Shown: positions 17,094-25,940, counted from the first letter of the stretch. The stretch is DNA of 59,365 bases from an uncultured bacterium (GCA_949284715.1 CASDWH010000033.1:1-59365); one strand, 5' to 3'. The notes: generated from the sequence alone by a model not told the origin. Numbers and translations: made by a program.

Positions 17094-18419
17094 TTACGGG
17101 TTTTCATTATTAGCTTTAGGCAGTTTTTGCACTTTCAGCTTTACAATCCTTGAGGAATCTGTTTTAGTAACTGTATACTTAAAATACTCATCTGAAATTT
17201 CATCTTTTTCCTTTGCGATTCTGCCAAATTTCTTTATAAAATACCCTCCGAGAGTATTAACATCCTCATCATCATCAAGCTTAATCTCAAACATATCACA
17301 GAATTCATCTGTACGCATTTTACCGCAGACTTCAAAAACATCATCAGAGATTTTTTTTACATCCACTTCTTCTTCGTCAAACTCATCCTGCACTTCGCCA
17401 AAGATTTCTTCAAGAACATCCTCATGGGTTATTAACCCGCTTGTACCGCCAAATTCATCAACCACAATCGCTATCTGAGTGTGCCGCTGTTGGAATTCCA
17501 GAGCAAGTTTTTCAACAGGCATTGTTTCCGGTATATAATAAACTTCTCTTAAAATTGACTTTATATCGAGAGCTTTCCCGCTGACAATCTGCGGATAAAG
17601 GTCTTTGATGTGCAAGATCCCTGTAATATGGTCTAAATCATTTTCATAAACAGGATACCGCGTATATTTATTTTCAATAATAATTTTATGAATTTCTTCT
17701 GAAGAAGCATTTAATGGAATACAAACCATATCCGGCCGCGGCAGCATAATCTGGTTTGCAGACAATTCGGAAAACTTAAAAACATTTTGAAGCATTTCTG
17801 CCTCTTTTTCGTTTAAAACGCCGCCTTTATAACTTGCATCAATAAGCATGTTAAGTTCCTCTGTTGAATGAGCAGCAGCATGCGACTGCGCCGGTTCAAT
17901 ACCGCATAATTTTAAAAGGAATGCACCCAAACCATTCAACAAACAAACAAACGGAGCAAACAAACGTGTTATTACAAACATTGGTTTAGCAACCCACAAA
18001 GTCGTTTTTACCGGAAATTGCAGCGCTATAGACTTTGGCATAAGCTCTCCGACAACAACGTGCAAAATAGTAATAACAGCAAACGCAATTGCGGCAGAGA
18101 TTGTATGTGCAGCGACCGAATCATAGCCTGTAGGAAGGAATTTAAACAGCGGTATAATAAGACGTGCAAGCGCAGACTCACCAACCCATCCGATACCCAG
18201 ACTGGCTATCGTAATCCCTAACTGTACTGCCGCTATATATCTATCCAAATTCTTTACAGCATCTAATGCAAGTTTTGCATCAAAGTTTCCATCATTAGAC
18301 AACTCTTTAATTTTTGTTTTCCTTACTCCTACAAGTGCAAATTCCGCAGCTACGAAAAAACCATTAAGGAATAATAAAAGTACAATCACTGCCAAATCAA
18401 ATAATAATTTTATATCCAA
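17094..18419 (-). CDS. CNNM/CorC-family membrane protein with CBS pair
   Basis: 441 residues in the order expected for the HlyC/CorC (TlyC, CNNM) family. A DUF21 membrane domain with about four helices (residues 5-190, including FFVAAEFALVGVRKTKI) is followed by two CBS domains (about 210-330, MLPRPDMVCIP... TRYPVYEND... VVDEFGGTSGLITHEDVLEEI). A C-terminal CorC_HlyC domain completes it. Members are linked to Mg2+/Co2+ efflux or tolerance; the old 'hemolysin' label is misleading. It is transcribed towards glgC but separated by 78 bases. Confidence 0.9.
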   Translation of the reverse strand: MDIKLLFDLAVIVLLLFLNGFFVAAEFALVGVRKTKIKELSNDGNFDAKLALDAVKNLDRYIAAVQLGITIASLGIGWVGESALARLIIPLFKFLPTGYDSVAAHTISAAIAFAVITILHVVVGELMPKSIALQFPVKTTLWVAKPMFVITRLFAPFVCLLNGLGAFLLKLCGIEPAQSHAAAHSTEELNMLIDASYKGGVLNEKEAEMLQNVFKFSELSANQIMLPRPDMVCIPLNASSEEIHKIIIENKYTRYPVYENDLDHITGILHIKDLYPQIVSGKALDIKSILREVYYIPETMPVEKLALEFQQRHTQIAIVVDEFGGTSGLITHEDVLEEIFGEVQDEFDEEEVDVKKISDDVFEVCGKMRTDEFCDMFEIKLDDDEDVNTLGGYFIKKFGRIAKEKDEISDEYFKYTVTKTDSSRIVKLKVQKLPKANNENP

Positions 18420-18521
18420 TACTGCTAATATACCTCTGTTAATAATACTCGATTATTCCAGAATACTATAAATTCTGAAAGTTTTCAATAATCAGAAATA
18501 TTTCGCAAGTAATTATTCCGA

Positions 18522-19415
18522 TTAACTCTTTGGCAGCTCTTTATCCAGATATTCCTGTAAAGTGTTCAAAAGTTCTTTATACTGCTCTTCCGGAAGTTGT
18601 TCTATTTTAACCAAACTAGATACAAATGCCCCCGGCTTGCTTAAAGTTCCATCTTTTTTAAGTTCATAATCAAAACTTATACTGTTTATATGCACCCATG
18701 GCGCATTAAATGAAACCTTTTCTAATTTTCCTGATTTATCAGTCTGTACATACATATGAGCTTCTGTCGGCGAGTACGGATTAGTATCAATTTTTTTCAC
18801 AATATGTAAAGCCGTCGGCTTAGTAGAAGAATACGTATAAGATTTTTCAATAATTAATGACCCGTCAGAATTTCCTGAAAGTATCTCTGACCAGTATTTT
18901 AAACCTGCTTTACCGTGTGCTGTATATAGTTCAGGCGGAACACTGTTTCTGTTTTGCACCTGATAAACCTGATGCTGATTATATTCCAAGACATTAAGCT
19001 CAGGCACAAGCTGTTTTATCTGTTCTGTTGTTTTTTTAGCCATTTGAATTCCGCTTTCCTGCACAACAGGTGCGGCAGCCTTTTTCGGCGGCCCGGGCTG
19101 GAACCAATCCCCTACAAAACAAGATTCAGCCCCCTTTTCCTGCGCAGCTTCCGGAAGATAGATTACATCATTGATTTTAAGACTGTTAATTTCTTCCATA
19201 CTATCTTTATTATTAAGCTTCGCAATTTTATACATCATATCCTGAATTTCAGCATTTGTTGCATTTTTGTTTTTTAAATGTTCTTTAGAAATAGTCCACA
19301 AATTATCATCTTTTTTTACTTTGTATCTTGTGGTTCGTGTCCTGTCAACATTTACCGATTCGTACTTTGTTTTATAGTACTTATTATCAGTTGTCATAAC
19401 TTCAGAATGCAGCAT
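18522..19415 (-). CDS. LysM-domain protein
   Basis: 297 residues. A LysM peptidoglycan-binding domain is visible at about residues 30-90 (RYKVKKDDNLWTISKEHLKNK... IAKLNNKDSMEEINSLKINDVIYLPE), somewhat longer than usual. The rest has no family I can name; it includes a Pro-rich spacer (WFQPGPPKKAAAPV) and a beta-rich C-terminal domain. There is no signal peptide, so how it reaches the wall is unclear. Its promoter contains the shared element at 19445-19474, as does the GH108 wall hydrolase. The start is chosen because GGGGGGAAG precedes this ATG. Confidence 0.75.
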   Translation of the reverse strand: MLHSEVMTTDNKYYKTKYESVNVDRTRTTRYKVKKDDNLWTISKEHLKNKNATNAEIQDMMYKIAKLNNKDSMEEINSLKINDVIYLPEAAQEKGAESCFVGDWFQPGPPKKAAAPVVQESGIQMAKKTTEQIKQLVPELNVLEYNQHQVYQVQNRNSVPPELYTAHGKAGLKYWSEILSGNSDGSLIIEKSYTYSSTKPTALHIVKKIDTNPYSPTEAHMYVQTDKSGKLEKVSFNAPWVHINSISFDYELKKDGTLSKPGAFVSSLVKIEQLPEEQYKELLNTLQEYLDKELPKS

Positions 19416-19444
19416 ATTCTTCCCCCCGTATTTCTTTATATTTT

Positions 19445-19474
19445 TATAAAGATTTTTGAGAAATAAAAATTGTC
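19445..19474 (-). promoter_or_regulatory. Shared promoter element, LysM gene
   Basis: On the minus strand GACAATTTTTATTT begins 23 bases before CTTTATAAAAATA, the same spacing as upstream of the GH108 gene. TTGTAA-type repeats lie immediately upstream (TGTAAAAAATTGTAACAG). The expected start lies about 20 bases before the ATG. Confidence 0.6.
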
Positions 19475-19560
19475 TTTCTGTTACAATTTTTTACAATATG
19501 AGGATGGCGGATTCAAGAAGCAATCGCAGCACTATAGAGTAGTCTATCTATATAACTCCG

Positions 19561-20910
19561 TTATTTGCCTATACAGAAATTATCAAATATATTATTCAAA
19601 ACATTATCGGTAATAACTTCGCCGCTAAGTTCATCAAGTGAAATAACAGCAGATTTTACATCAATTGATATCAAGTCTTGCAGCTCTCTGTATTCAGCAG
19701 CGGCAAGAGCCTGTGATAAAGAGGCTTTTGCCCGCTCTAAACAGTTTTGCTGTCTTATATTTGTCACATAGTCCAATTCTTCCGGATTAATATTACAAAC
19801 CCTGTTTTTAATTGCTGATTTCAAATTATCAATTCCAGCTCCTGTTTTAGCAGAAATACTTATTTCACCTTCAGCAGCCTTTACACCGGATATATCTGAC
19901 TTATTGGCACAAATAACCAGTTTATCCGGATTAATCAGTTTTAATATTTCCTTATCCTCTTTTTCCACACCGACTGACGCGTCATAAACAAAAATTACAC
20001 AGTCTGATTCATCAAGGGTTTGTTTTGAATACTCAATTCCGATTTGTTCAACCTTATCAATACCATTATCTGAACGAATACCGGCCGTATCAACAAGTGT
20101 AACAGGGATACCCAAATCAAGTGTTTCCTTAATAACATCACGCGTAGTTCCGGCAATTTCAGTAACAATAGCCCTTTCGTGATTTAACAAAGAATTAAAC
20201 AAAGAGGATTTGCCAACATTTGGCTTGCCGGCAATAGATACTGTAATCCCCTGCCGCATAATATTTGATGATTTTGCACCTGCAAGAATTTTATCAATTT
20301 CTGCTATGGATTTGCTGAATTTTTCAATTAAATACTCATAATCCGGTTCCGGCACATCTTCAGGAAAATCAATACCAGCGACTATTCGTGATAAAACATC
20401 AACTATATTCTGTTTTATCTCAGAAATTTTAACAGATAATGCTCCTTTAAGGTTTTTAGATGACGGAATAACAAAATCCTTTGTTTTGGAATGTATTAAA
20501 TCCGCAACAGCCTCTGCCTGCGCAAGGTCAAGTTTTTTATTAAGAAAAGCCCGCTTGGTAAACTCGCCTTTTTCTGCCAGCCTTGCCCCCTGCTTAAGTA
20601 TTAAATCCAAAATTGAATCTACTACATTAATACCGCCGTGGCACTGCACTTCAAAAACATTTTCGCCCGTATAGCTATTGGGCGCAAAAAACGGCAGAAT
20701 AATAACTTCATCAATCACATTTTTTCCATCATTGATAACACCATGATAAAAATGTGACGGTTTGAATTCCGATACAAGCGTTTTGCCTTTAAATATTTTA
20801 TTTAAAATATCATAAGCTTTGCTCCCGGAAACTCTTATTACACCTACCCCCCCGGTGCCAAAAGGAGTCGAAACAGCAGTGATTGTATCAAATTCATCAA
20901 GAATATTCAT
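19561..20910 (-). CDS. mnmE: tRNA modification GTPase MnmE
   Basis: With MnmG, forms the 5-carboxymethylaminomethyl group on wobble uridine 34 of several tRNAs. 449 residues. It has an N-terminal tetrahydrofolate-binding domain (1-120), a helical domain, an inserted G domain with P-loop AGKPNVGKSS (about 228-236), the DTAG motif (VDTAGIRSD) and NKSD. The C-terminal FCIGK cysteine motif ends the protein. It starts four bases after the TPR gene stop, so it is likely co-transcribed. mnmG is not in the window. Confidence 0.96.
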   Translation of the reverse strand: MNILDEFDTITAVSTPFGTGGVGVIRVSGSKAYDILNKIFKGKTLVSEFKPSHFYHGVINDGKNVIDEVIILPFFAPNSYTGENVFEVQCHGGINVVDSILDLILKQGARLAEKGEFTKRAFLNKKLDLAQAEAVADLIHSKTKDFVIPSSKNLKGALSVKISEIKQNIVDVLSRIVAGIDFPEDVPEPDYEYLIEKFSKSIAEIDKILAGAKSSNIMRQGITVSIAGKPNVGKSSLFNSLLNHERAIVTEIAGTTRDVIKETLDLGIPVTLVDTAGIRSDNGIDKVEQIGIEYSKQTLDESDCVIFVYDASVGVEKEDKEILKLINPDKLVICANKSDISGVKAAEGEISISAKTGAGIDNLKSAIKNRVCNINPEELDYVTNIRQQNCLERAKASLSQALAAAEYRELQDLISIDVKSAVISLDELSGEVITDNVLNNIFDNFCIGK

Positions 20911-20914
20911 CCTG

Positions 20915-21796
20915 CTAGTACCCCCTCAGCTTATTGTAATTATCAAGATATGTTTGGGCTAATTTAGGTTTATTCATTAATTTGTATACATATGCAAGGT
21001 TATAATGAAAATCTGCCACATCCTTTTTATATTCAAGCGCGTTAAGAAATGCCGATTTAGCCTTTTTTAAATTTCCAACTTTAACATACGCGATTCCGAG
21101 ATTATAATACGCGTAAGGAAAGTTCATTTTTGCTTTTATTGCATCCTTATAACAGTCTATTGCCGTATAAAAGATATCATCTTCAAGATACATATTTCCG
21201 AGATTATAGTACGCTTTATAATTCTCGCTGTCAACAGAAATAGCTCTCCGGTACATAAAAATAGCTTCATCTTTTTTCCCCATATCGGCAAGAATATTTC
21301 CCATAAGAGTCCATGCGGTTGTTGTCCGCGCGTATTCAGGAATTTGTTTAAATGTTTCAAGAGCAGCCTCTGTAGAATTATCGCTATATAATGCAAGAGC
21401 CTGCGCGTACAACTCTTTTGGAGAAATTGTACCGGATGTATTTTCCGGCAATACTTTCGCTGGCTCACTGCCTGACGGCTTTATATCAGACTTTTTAGCA
21501 TTTTCATTATCCGCCGCAGCAGCAAGCAAGGAAGCAGCAGTGTTCATCGTCTGTTTACCGGTTTCTTTTTCAGACTGCGGTGCAGACTTCTCCTGTTTTT
21601 CATTATCTTCAGGTATACAAAACTGTCCCACACTACGGGTTTGTATAAAAGTATCGCACTCTTTAGACTCCAATGGTTCTTCCTGTACCGGCACTTCATT
21701 ATGTTCAAAAGTTTTTTGAACATCCGCACTGCATTCGCCTGCCATTGCAGAACCAAAAGTTAACAACAACGCAAATCCAAGAATAATCCGTTTCAT
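20915..21796 (-). CDS. Exported tetratricopeptide-repeat protein
   Basis: 293 residues with a signal peptide (RIILGFALLLTFGSAMAGECS). A roughly 100-residue acidic, low-complexity linker follows (about 30-125), then four TPR units: LYAQALALYSDNSTEAALETF, AWTLMGNILADMGKKDEAIFMYRRAI, YKAYYNLGNMYLEDDIFYTA and YAYYNLGIAYVKVGNLKKA, plus a partial fifth. It probably scaffolds protein contacts in the cell envelope. No SD is visible. A consensus promoter (21803-21831) would start transcription at the ATG itself. Confidence 0.85.
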   Translation of the reverse strand: MKRIILGFALLLTFGSAMAGECSADVQKTFEHNEVPVQEEPLESKECDTFIQTRSVGQFCIPEDNEKQEKSAPQSEKETGKQTMNTAASLLAAAADNENAKKSDIKPSGSEPAKVLPENTSGTISPKELYAQALALYSDNSTEAALETFKQIPEYARTTTAWTLMGNILADMGKKDEAIFMYRRAISVDSENYKAYYNLGNMYLEDDIFYTAIDCYKDAIKAKMNFPYAYYNLGIAYVKVGNLKKAKSAFLNALEYKKDVADFHYNLAYVYKLMNKPKLAQTYLDNYNKLRGY

Positions 21797-21802
21797 ACCA
21801 GA

Positions 21803-21831
21803 ATTATAAAATAAAAAAACTAATTAATCAA
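21803..21831 (-). promoter_or_regulatory. Sigma-70-like promoter giving a leaderless TPR transcript
   Basis: On the minus strand TTGATT (21831-21826), a 17-base spacer and TATAAT (21808-21803) are followed by six bases (TCTGGT) and the ATG at 21796. The expected +1 is the A of ATG. Confidence 0.6.
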
Positions 21832-21839
21832 AATAAAAA

Positions 21840-21861
21840 CCGGTTTACATAAATAAACCGG
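21840..21861 (-). terminator. Terminator of the ribbon-helix-helix gene
   Basis: CCGGTTTA (21840-21847) and TAAACCGG (21854-21861) form a perfect 8-bp stem with a six-base loop. On the minus strand TTTTTATTTT follows, typical of intrinsic termination. It separates the regulator gene from the TPR-mnmE unit. Confidence 0.75.
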
Positions 21862-21916
21862 CAAATTTTTTCATAATTTCTCGTGTTGTTCTATTTTCCT
21901 CGTGTTTTCTTTTTAT

Positions 21917-21963
21917 GATTAGTTATCTCACAATTACGGTAATCAAATTCCCCGTAACTAATC
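21917..21963. repeat. Nested palindromes at the end of the ribbon-helix-helix gene
   Basis: GATTAGTTA (21917-21925) and TAACTAATC (21955-21963) are a perfect 9-bp inverted repeat whose right arm overlaps the regulator's stop codon. Inside lies the 11-base palindrome ATTACGGTAAT. It could be a regulator-binding site or an RNA hairpin. Confidence 0.45.
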
Positions 21964-22146
21964 AAGCAGCGCCTCTAGAATTTGCGCATTCTTAGATGCG
22001 TACGCTGTATTTCTAACTTTGCTTCTATGAATATAGCTTCTTAGAGCCTCCCTAATCAACTCGGAACGTGAACGGTTTTCGTTTCCGGCTACTTCATCAA
22101 TTTTGTCTAAAAATCCTTCGGGCATTGAAATTAATACTCTTGCCAT
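21958..22146 (-). CDS. Ribbon-helix-helix (CopG-type) regulator
   Basis: 62 residues. The N-terminal strand RVLISMPEGFLDKIDEVAG followed by SRSELIREALRSYIHRSK is the classic Arc/MetJ/CopG ribbon-helix-helix DNA-binding fold, which dimerises and inserts the strand into the major groove. Such proteins are often antitoxins. Here no toxin gene is adjacent, and a terminator follows directly, so it appears to be a stand-alone regulator. It uses the shared promoter element at 22193-22222 and has SD AAGGAGAA. Target unknown. Confidence 0.85.
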   Translation of the reverse strand: MARVLISMPEGFLDKIDEVAGNENRSRSELIREALRSYIHRSKVRNTAYASKNAQILEALLD

Positions 22147-22192
22147 AATTTATTCTCCTTATCTAATATCCTGTTTTTCGTTCCTGTATATA

Positions 22193-22222
22193 TATAAAGT
22201 ATTTCTTTAAAAAATAATTGCT
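22193..22222 (-). promoter_or_regulatory. Shared promoter element, ribbon-helix-helix gene
   Basis: On the minus strand AGCAATTATTTTTT begins 23 bases before CTTTATATATATA, with TTGTAAAAA just upstream. Eighteen consecutive bases around the second box (AAATACTTTATATATATA) are identical to the GH108 gene promoter. Confidence 0.6.
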
Positions 22223-22425
22223 AAAACTTTTTACAATTATGAAGATTTGTAAAGTCAGTCTTTATAAACCTGAACGCTGTAATACAAGAATATTAGTAAA
22301 ATTCATAGTATTGATACGATACACTTTCAGTATAGAAGTATTATAGCATATATTTCTACACAGGTAAACATTTGTTACATAACTTTGTTATAAAAATTAA
22401 TTATAGCATATATTGAAACATCAAA

Positions 22426-23238
22426 TTACTGAAATGTGTACTGTATTGCACGCGGAATATAGTTTAACAAGTCCGAGGCCAGAACACTGTATTCCGTAAG
22501 CTCTTTGGAGGCAATTTCTCCGGCCAGACCGTGCAGATAAACACCTGTTTTAGCGGCTTCAAAAGGAAACATTCCCTGTGCGAGAAGCCCTGTAATTATA
22601 CCGCATAAAACATCACCGCTGCCGGCCTTAGCAAGAGCGCTGTTACCGGTTTCGTTTATATAAATTTCACCGTCAACAGAACACACTCTGGTTCTATGCC
22701 CCTTTAAAACAGAAGTGCAATGAAATGTTTCAGAAAGTTTTTTAACGTAAATATCGGGATTGGAAACAATTTTTTCAATTTCTGTACCCAAAAGCCGCGC
22801 CGCTTCGGCAGGGTGAGGAGTGATTACCAGTTTATCAGGAAGTTTAACGGAATTTATTCCGGCAAGCAACGTAAGTCCGCTTGCATCAATAACTACAGGT
22901 ATATCGTGTACTGATAATTCTGCAAATAACGCTTTAAACATTTCTTCTGCCGCCGCATCAGTCTGCATACCGCAGCCTACAGAAACAACAGTGTAATCTG
23001 AAAGCCTGTCCAATACCTCAGAGAGCGGCAAGTAAACAATATCAGGTGTCAGGGATGATACGGAGGAAATTACTTCTGGAGATGAAGCAAGGGTAACGTA
23101 CCCGCATCCGGTTCTTAATGCTGATATACTTGATAAAAAAGCCGCTCCCGTATAATTTTTTGAACCGGCAATATTGAGAACTTTACCGAAAGTTCCCTTA
23201 TGCGACTCCTCTTTTCTCTCAGGAAGCTTAAATTCCAT
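22426..23238 (-). CDS. nnrD: ADP-dependent NAD(P)H-hydrate dehydratase
   Basis: Repairs hydrated NADH/NADPH. 270 residues corresponding to the ribokinase-like YjeF C-terminal domain only. Motifs are GKVLNIAGSKNYTGAAFLSSISALRTGCGYVTLA (about 18-51), VITPHPAEAARLLG (about 137-150), and NSALAKAGSGDVLCGIITGLLAQG with the catalytic GSGD (about 207-210). The epimerase domain often fused in front (YjeF N-terminal) is absent and would have to be encoded elsewhere. It overlaps the end of trmL by 11 bases in the same direction. Confidence 0.92.
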   Translation of the reverse strand: MEFKLPERKEESHKGTFGKVLNIAGSKNYTGAAFLSSISALRTGCGYVTLASSPEVISSVSSLTPDIVYLPLSEVLDRLSDYTVVSVGCGMQTDAAAEEMFKALFAELSVHDIPVVIDASGLTLLAGINSVKLPDKLVITPHPAEAARLLGTEIEKIVSNPDIYVKKLSETFHCTSVLKGHRTRVCSVDGEIYINETGNSALAKAGSGDVLCGIITGLLAQGMFPFEAAKTGVYLHGLAGEIASKELTEYSVLASDLLNYIPRAIQYTFQ

Positions 23239-23677
23239 TCTGTCTTATAACCTCATATACTGTTATAGCTACAGAGTTTGAAAGATTCAAACTCCTCTGT
23301 CCCTCTTTCATCGGAATGGTCACTGCCGTATCTTTCTTTACGTACTCCTCCGGCAGCCCGCGGGTTTCAGGGCCGAACACAAGAAAATCACCATCCTTGT
23401 ATTCAATATCAGTATAGAGTTTTTTAGATTTGGTTGTCAAATAGTAGAATGTACTATCAGGAAATTCTCTATATAGTTCTTCCATACTATCCAGCTTGTG
23501 TAAATCAACACTATCCCAGTAATCCAGCCCCGCGCGTTTAGTATACTTGCTGGATAACGAAAAACCGAGTTTTCCGACAAGAAATAGCGACGCACCGCAG
23601 CACGCACATAAACGCGCAATATTACCCGTATTCTGTGGAATTTCCGGCTCATATAAAACTACATTAATTCTGTTCAT
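23228..23677 (-). CDS. trmL: tRNA (cytidine/uridine-34-2'-O)-methyltransferase TrmL
   Basis: SpoU/SPOUT-family enzyme that 2'-O-methylates wobble position 34 of tRNA-Leu. 149 residues from MNRINVVLYEPEIPQNTGNIARLCA, the hallmark N-terminus of this family. An in-frame extension of 17 residues upstream lies within pgsA and is not expected. The SAM-binding knot motifs LVFGPETRGLP and IPMKEGQRSLNLSNSVAI are present. It overlaps pgsA upstream and nnrD downstream, indicating an operon. Confidence 0.93.
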   Translation of the reverse strand: MNRINVVLYEPEIPQNTGNIARLCACCGASLFLVGKLGFSLSSKYTKRAGLDYWDSVDLHKLDSMEELYREFPDSTFYYLTTKSKKLYTDIEYKDGDFLVFGPETRGLPEEYVKKDTAVTIPMKEGQRSLNLSNSVAITVYEVIRQNGI

Positions 23678-24269
23678 TTTTCTCAAAAAGATATTTAGAC
23701 TCAATAACAACAGGCAATCCGCGTACAACGCAGAACACTATTGCAATGACAGCAAGCCAGTAACCGACTGTAAATACAACATCTGACGCCGGACAACCCG
23801 GGACTTTAGAGGCTACAATCACGACAAATGCCGCAACTTTTGCAACTGCATAGCTTATCCTCATAAATTTAGAAGAGGTTATAAAAATACAAACAGGATT
23901 TCTTTGCATAGTCGTAGCACCAAATGCAGTATACCCCTTTTCCATTGCAGCACTTCTGATTGTGTCTGTAATAAACCCTCTGGTTATTGCTACAAGCGGG
24001 AAAAGAATAGATAACCAGCCCATAACCGCAAACAGAATCCAGAACGAGTTTTCAACAATCCTGTCGCTCATTATATCAAGAAGTGCGCCGAGTTTAGACG
24101 ACTCATTAAATTTTCTGGCAACATACCCGTCAAGCCCGTCCATTGCAAACGCAAGAATTGTAAGAATAAGCGCCCAAATTCCTGCCGCGGTGCTGTCAAG
24201 GTGCGCATATATAAGATATACGCCGATAAACATTAAAATCACTCTAAAAATTGTAATAAAATTTGCCAT
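23664..24269 (-). CDS. pgsA: CDP-alcohol phosphatidyltransferase (PgsA-like)
   Basis: Integral membrane enzyme, probably forming phosphatidylglycerol phosphate from CDP-diacylglycerol and glycerol-3-phosphate. 201 residues with about five to six helices. The catalytic signature D-G-x2-A-R-x8-G-x3-D-x3-D is intact as DGYVARKFNESSKLGALLDIMSD (about 48-70). The exact acceptor alcohol is inferred from the common role of the family; other CDP-alcohol transferases share the motif. SD: AGAGGCAG. Confidence 0.85.
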   Translation of the reverse strand: MANFITIFRVILMFIGVYLIYAHLDSTAAGIWALILTILAFAMDGLDGYVARKFNESSKLGALLDIMSDRIVENSFWILFAVMGWLSILFPLVAITRGFITDTIRSAAMEKGYTAFGATTMQRNPVCIFITSSKFMRISYAVAKVAAFVVIVASKVPGCPASDVVFTVGYWLAVIAIVFCVVRGLPVVIESKYLFEKNEQN

Positions 24270-24316
24270 ATCTGCCTCTTATATTATCAAACCGTAACCG
24301 CAAAAACCAAACAAGT

Positions 24317-25321
24317 TTATTGTTTCAAGCGGGAAGAAACAAAACTCTTCTCCTTTTCATCAAGCAGCTTAACTCTTGAACCGAGCATAATTCTTTCTGC
24401 TTCTTCAAGAATGCTTACAACAACATACCCGTTTTGACCGTCAGAACGCGGTTCCTGTCCTGTTGCACAGCAGTTTAGAAAATGCTGGCACTCAAGTTTA
24501 AGCGGTTCAATTTCAAGATAATCCAGCGCAATAACTTCTGTTTTATTTGCAACGAAATTATCATATAATTTAAGCTTATTCTCAGGCAATGTATCATCAA
24601 ATATTGCCGTTTTCTTTGTTCCTCTGACCAGCAGATTAACGTGTTTTTGCGGCGTAATCCAGCTATCAGAAATATGCCCGAGCATTCCGCCTTCAAATTC
24701 AATACTTATATGGGTAATATCCATAATTTCATTTCTGTCAGACGAGCAGCCTATTGCAGAAACGACCCTGAGCGGGGTTTTACCGGTAACATAAGCCATC
24801 ATTGAAACATCGTGCGGCGCTAAATCCCACATTACACTTCTGTCGTTCTTAAAATAATTAACATTCAGTCTGTCGCTCTGTGCATAAACCAAATCACCGA
24901 GAACACCTTCTTCAATAAGCATTTTGAGTCTGTTAACAGCAGGATGGTAAAGCAGAAGATGACCGACCATAAGAATCAACCCTTTTTCCTCCGCTAATTC
25001 CGTAAGTTCTTTTGCCTCCCTTGCAACAGTAGAAATAGGTTTTTCCACATAAACGTGTTTACCGGCATTTAGAAGCGCTTTCACAATTTTAAAATGTGTA
25101 TGGCTTGGAGTTACAACAACAACACCGGTAATTTCGGGGTCGTTCAAAATATCATTCATATCCTTTGTTACTTTTATGGAAGGATAGAGTTCTTTAACTT
25201 TCTTTAAGGTTTCCTCATCCAAATCACATACAGCCGCAAGAGTATTTAGATTATAAAAATTTCTTACGATATTCTTACCCCACAGGCCGTAGCCGATTAC
25301 TGCAATTTTCTGTTCTTTCAT
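24317..25321 (-). CDS. Gfo/Idh/MocA-family NAD(P)-dependent oxidoreductase
   Basis: 334 residues from MKEQKIAVIGYGLWGKNIVRNF. An upstream in-frame ATG is ignored because AAAGGTGAAGAA, a good SD, precedes this one. The Rossmann motif GYGLWG (about 9-14) is followed by the family's EKP motif (HVYVEKPIST, about 90-99) that positions the catalytic lysine. The C-terminal half is the alpha/beta substrate domain. Many relatives oxidise or epimerise sugars or sugar-nucleotides for surface polysaccharides (WlbA type). The substrate is not evident here. Confidence 0.88.
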   Translation of the reverse strand: MKEQKIAVIGYGLWGKNIVRNFYNLNTLAAVCDLDEETLKKVKELYPSIKVTKDMNDILNDPEITGVVVVTPSHTHFKIVKALLNAGKHVYVEKPISTVAREAKELTELAEEKGLILMVGHLLLYHPAVNRLKMLIEEGVLGDLVYAQSDRLNVNYFKNDRSVMWDLAPHDVSMMAYVTGKTPLRVVSAIGCSSDRNEIMDITHISIEFEGGMLGHISDSWITPQKHVNLLVRGTKKTAIFDDTLPENKLKLYDNFVANKTEVIALDYLEIEPLKLECQHFLNCCATGQEPRSDGQNGYVVVSILEEAERIMLGSRVKLLDEKEKSFVSSRLKQ

Positions 25322-25430
25322 ACTTTCTTCACCCTTTATTAAAAAAATTATATAACAACCGCAATTTGTACACAAGTTACAGAAATCAAATAATAATTAT
25401 AATTAAATAATTTATACGCTGCCGGAATAG

Positions 25431-25459
25431 TTGCAAGGCTGAAAAAAAATTGCTACAAT
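25431..25459 (+). promoter_or_regulatory. Sigma-70-like promoter of the zinc-ribbon gene
   Basis: TTGCAA (25431-25436), a 17-base spacer and TACAAT (25454-25459) give a start about 14 bases before the ATG at 25480, with AAGGATTA as SD. Confidence 0.65.
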
Positions 25460-25479
25460 AAAAGTATAAGGATTACTCA

Positions 25480-25839
25480 ATGAAAAAAGTATTAACAATA
25501 TTACTTACTATTTGTACACTTGCATTAACCGGCTCTGCTGTTCTTGCCAGAAAGTCAGGAGCGGTAAATGTTCATTACAATTCGTTTGAAGAAGTACAGG
25601 CTGATATTAATAAGCACAATGCACACATCAGCAGCCGGCAGAACACCAGATACAGTGTTAAATGCCCCAAATGCAAAGTTAAAAGCTATTACAAACCCAA
25701 AAGCCTGCGAAATGGCAGAAAAATATACTGCAATAACTGCGGCTACTGGTTCAGACCCGGTATCATTGCAAACCGTGGTCACAGAGTAAAACCGCTTAAA
25801 AAATCAAACTTTGGCGGCGCTTTTATTAACAAAAAATAA
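25480..25839 (+). CDS. Exported zinc-ribbon protein, unknown function
   Basis: 119 residues. A clear signal peptide (KKVLTILLTICTLALTGSAVLA) is followed by a short linker. One zinc-ribbon has two CxxC knuckles 23 residues apart (VKCPKCKVKSYY and IYCNNCGYWF). The tail is basic (GHRVKPLKKSNF). A metal-binding knuckle outside the cytoplasm is unusual. Binding to nucleic acid or wall polymer is possible but not shown. Single gene with its own sigma-70-like promoter. Confidence 0.7.
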   Translation: MKKVLTILLTICTLALTGSAVLARKSGAVNVHYNSFEEVQADINKHNAHISSRQNTRYSVKCPKCKVKSYYKPKSLRNGRKIYCNNCGYWFRPGIIANRGHRVKPLKKSNFGGAFINKK

Positions 25840-25940
25840 TTAATAAACAAGCATTTTAAAAGTTCGCACAATTGAGTTTGCGAAAAAATTAAAATTTTTC
25901 CGGTTTCTTAATTTACAAAATTGTTGCCAAATACAGTGAT

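Noticed and set aside
17094-18419. Annotation as hemolysin
   Set aside because: The DUF21-CBS-CorC layout is the CNNM ion-transport family; the hemolysin name is historical and unsupported.
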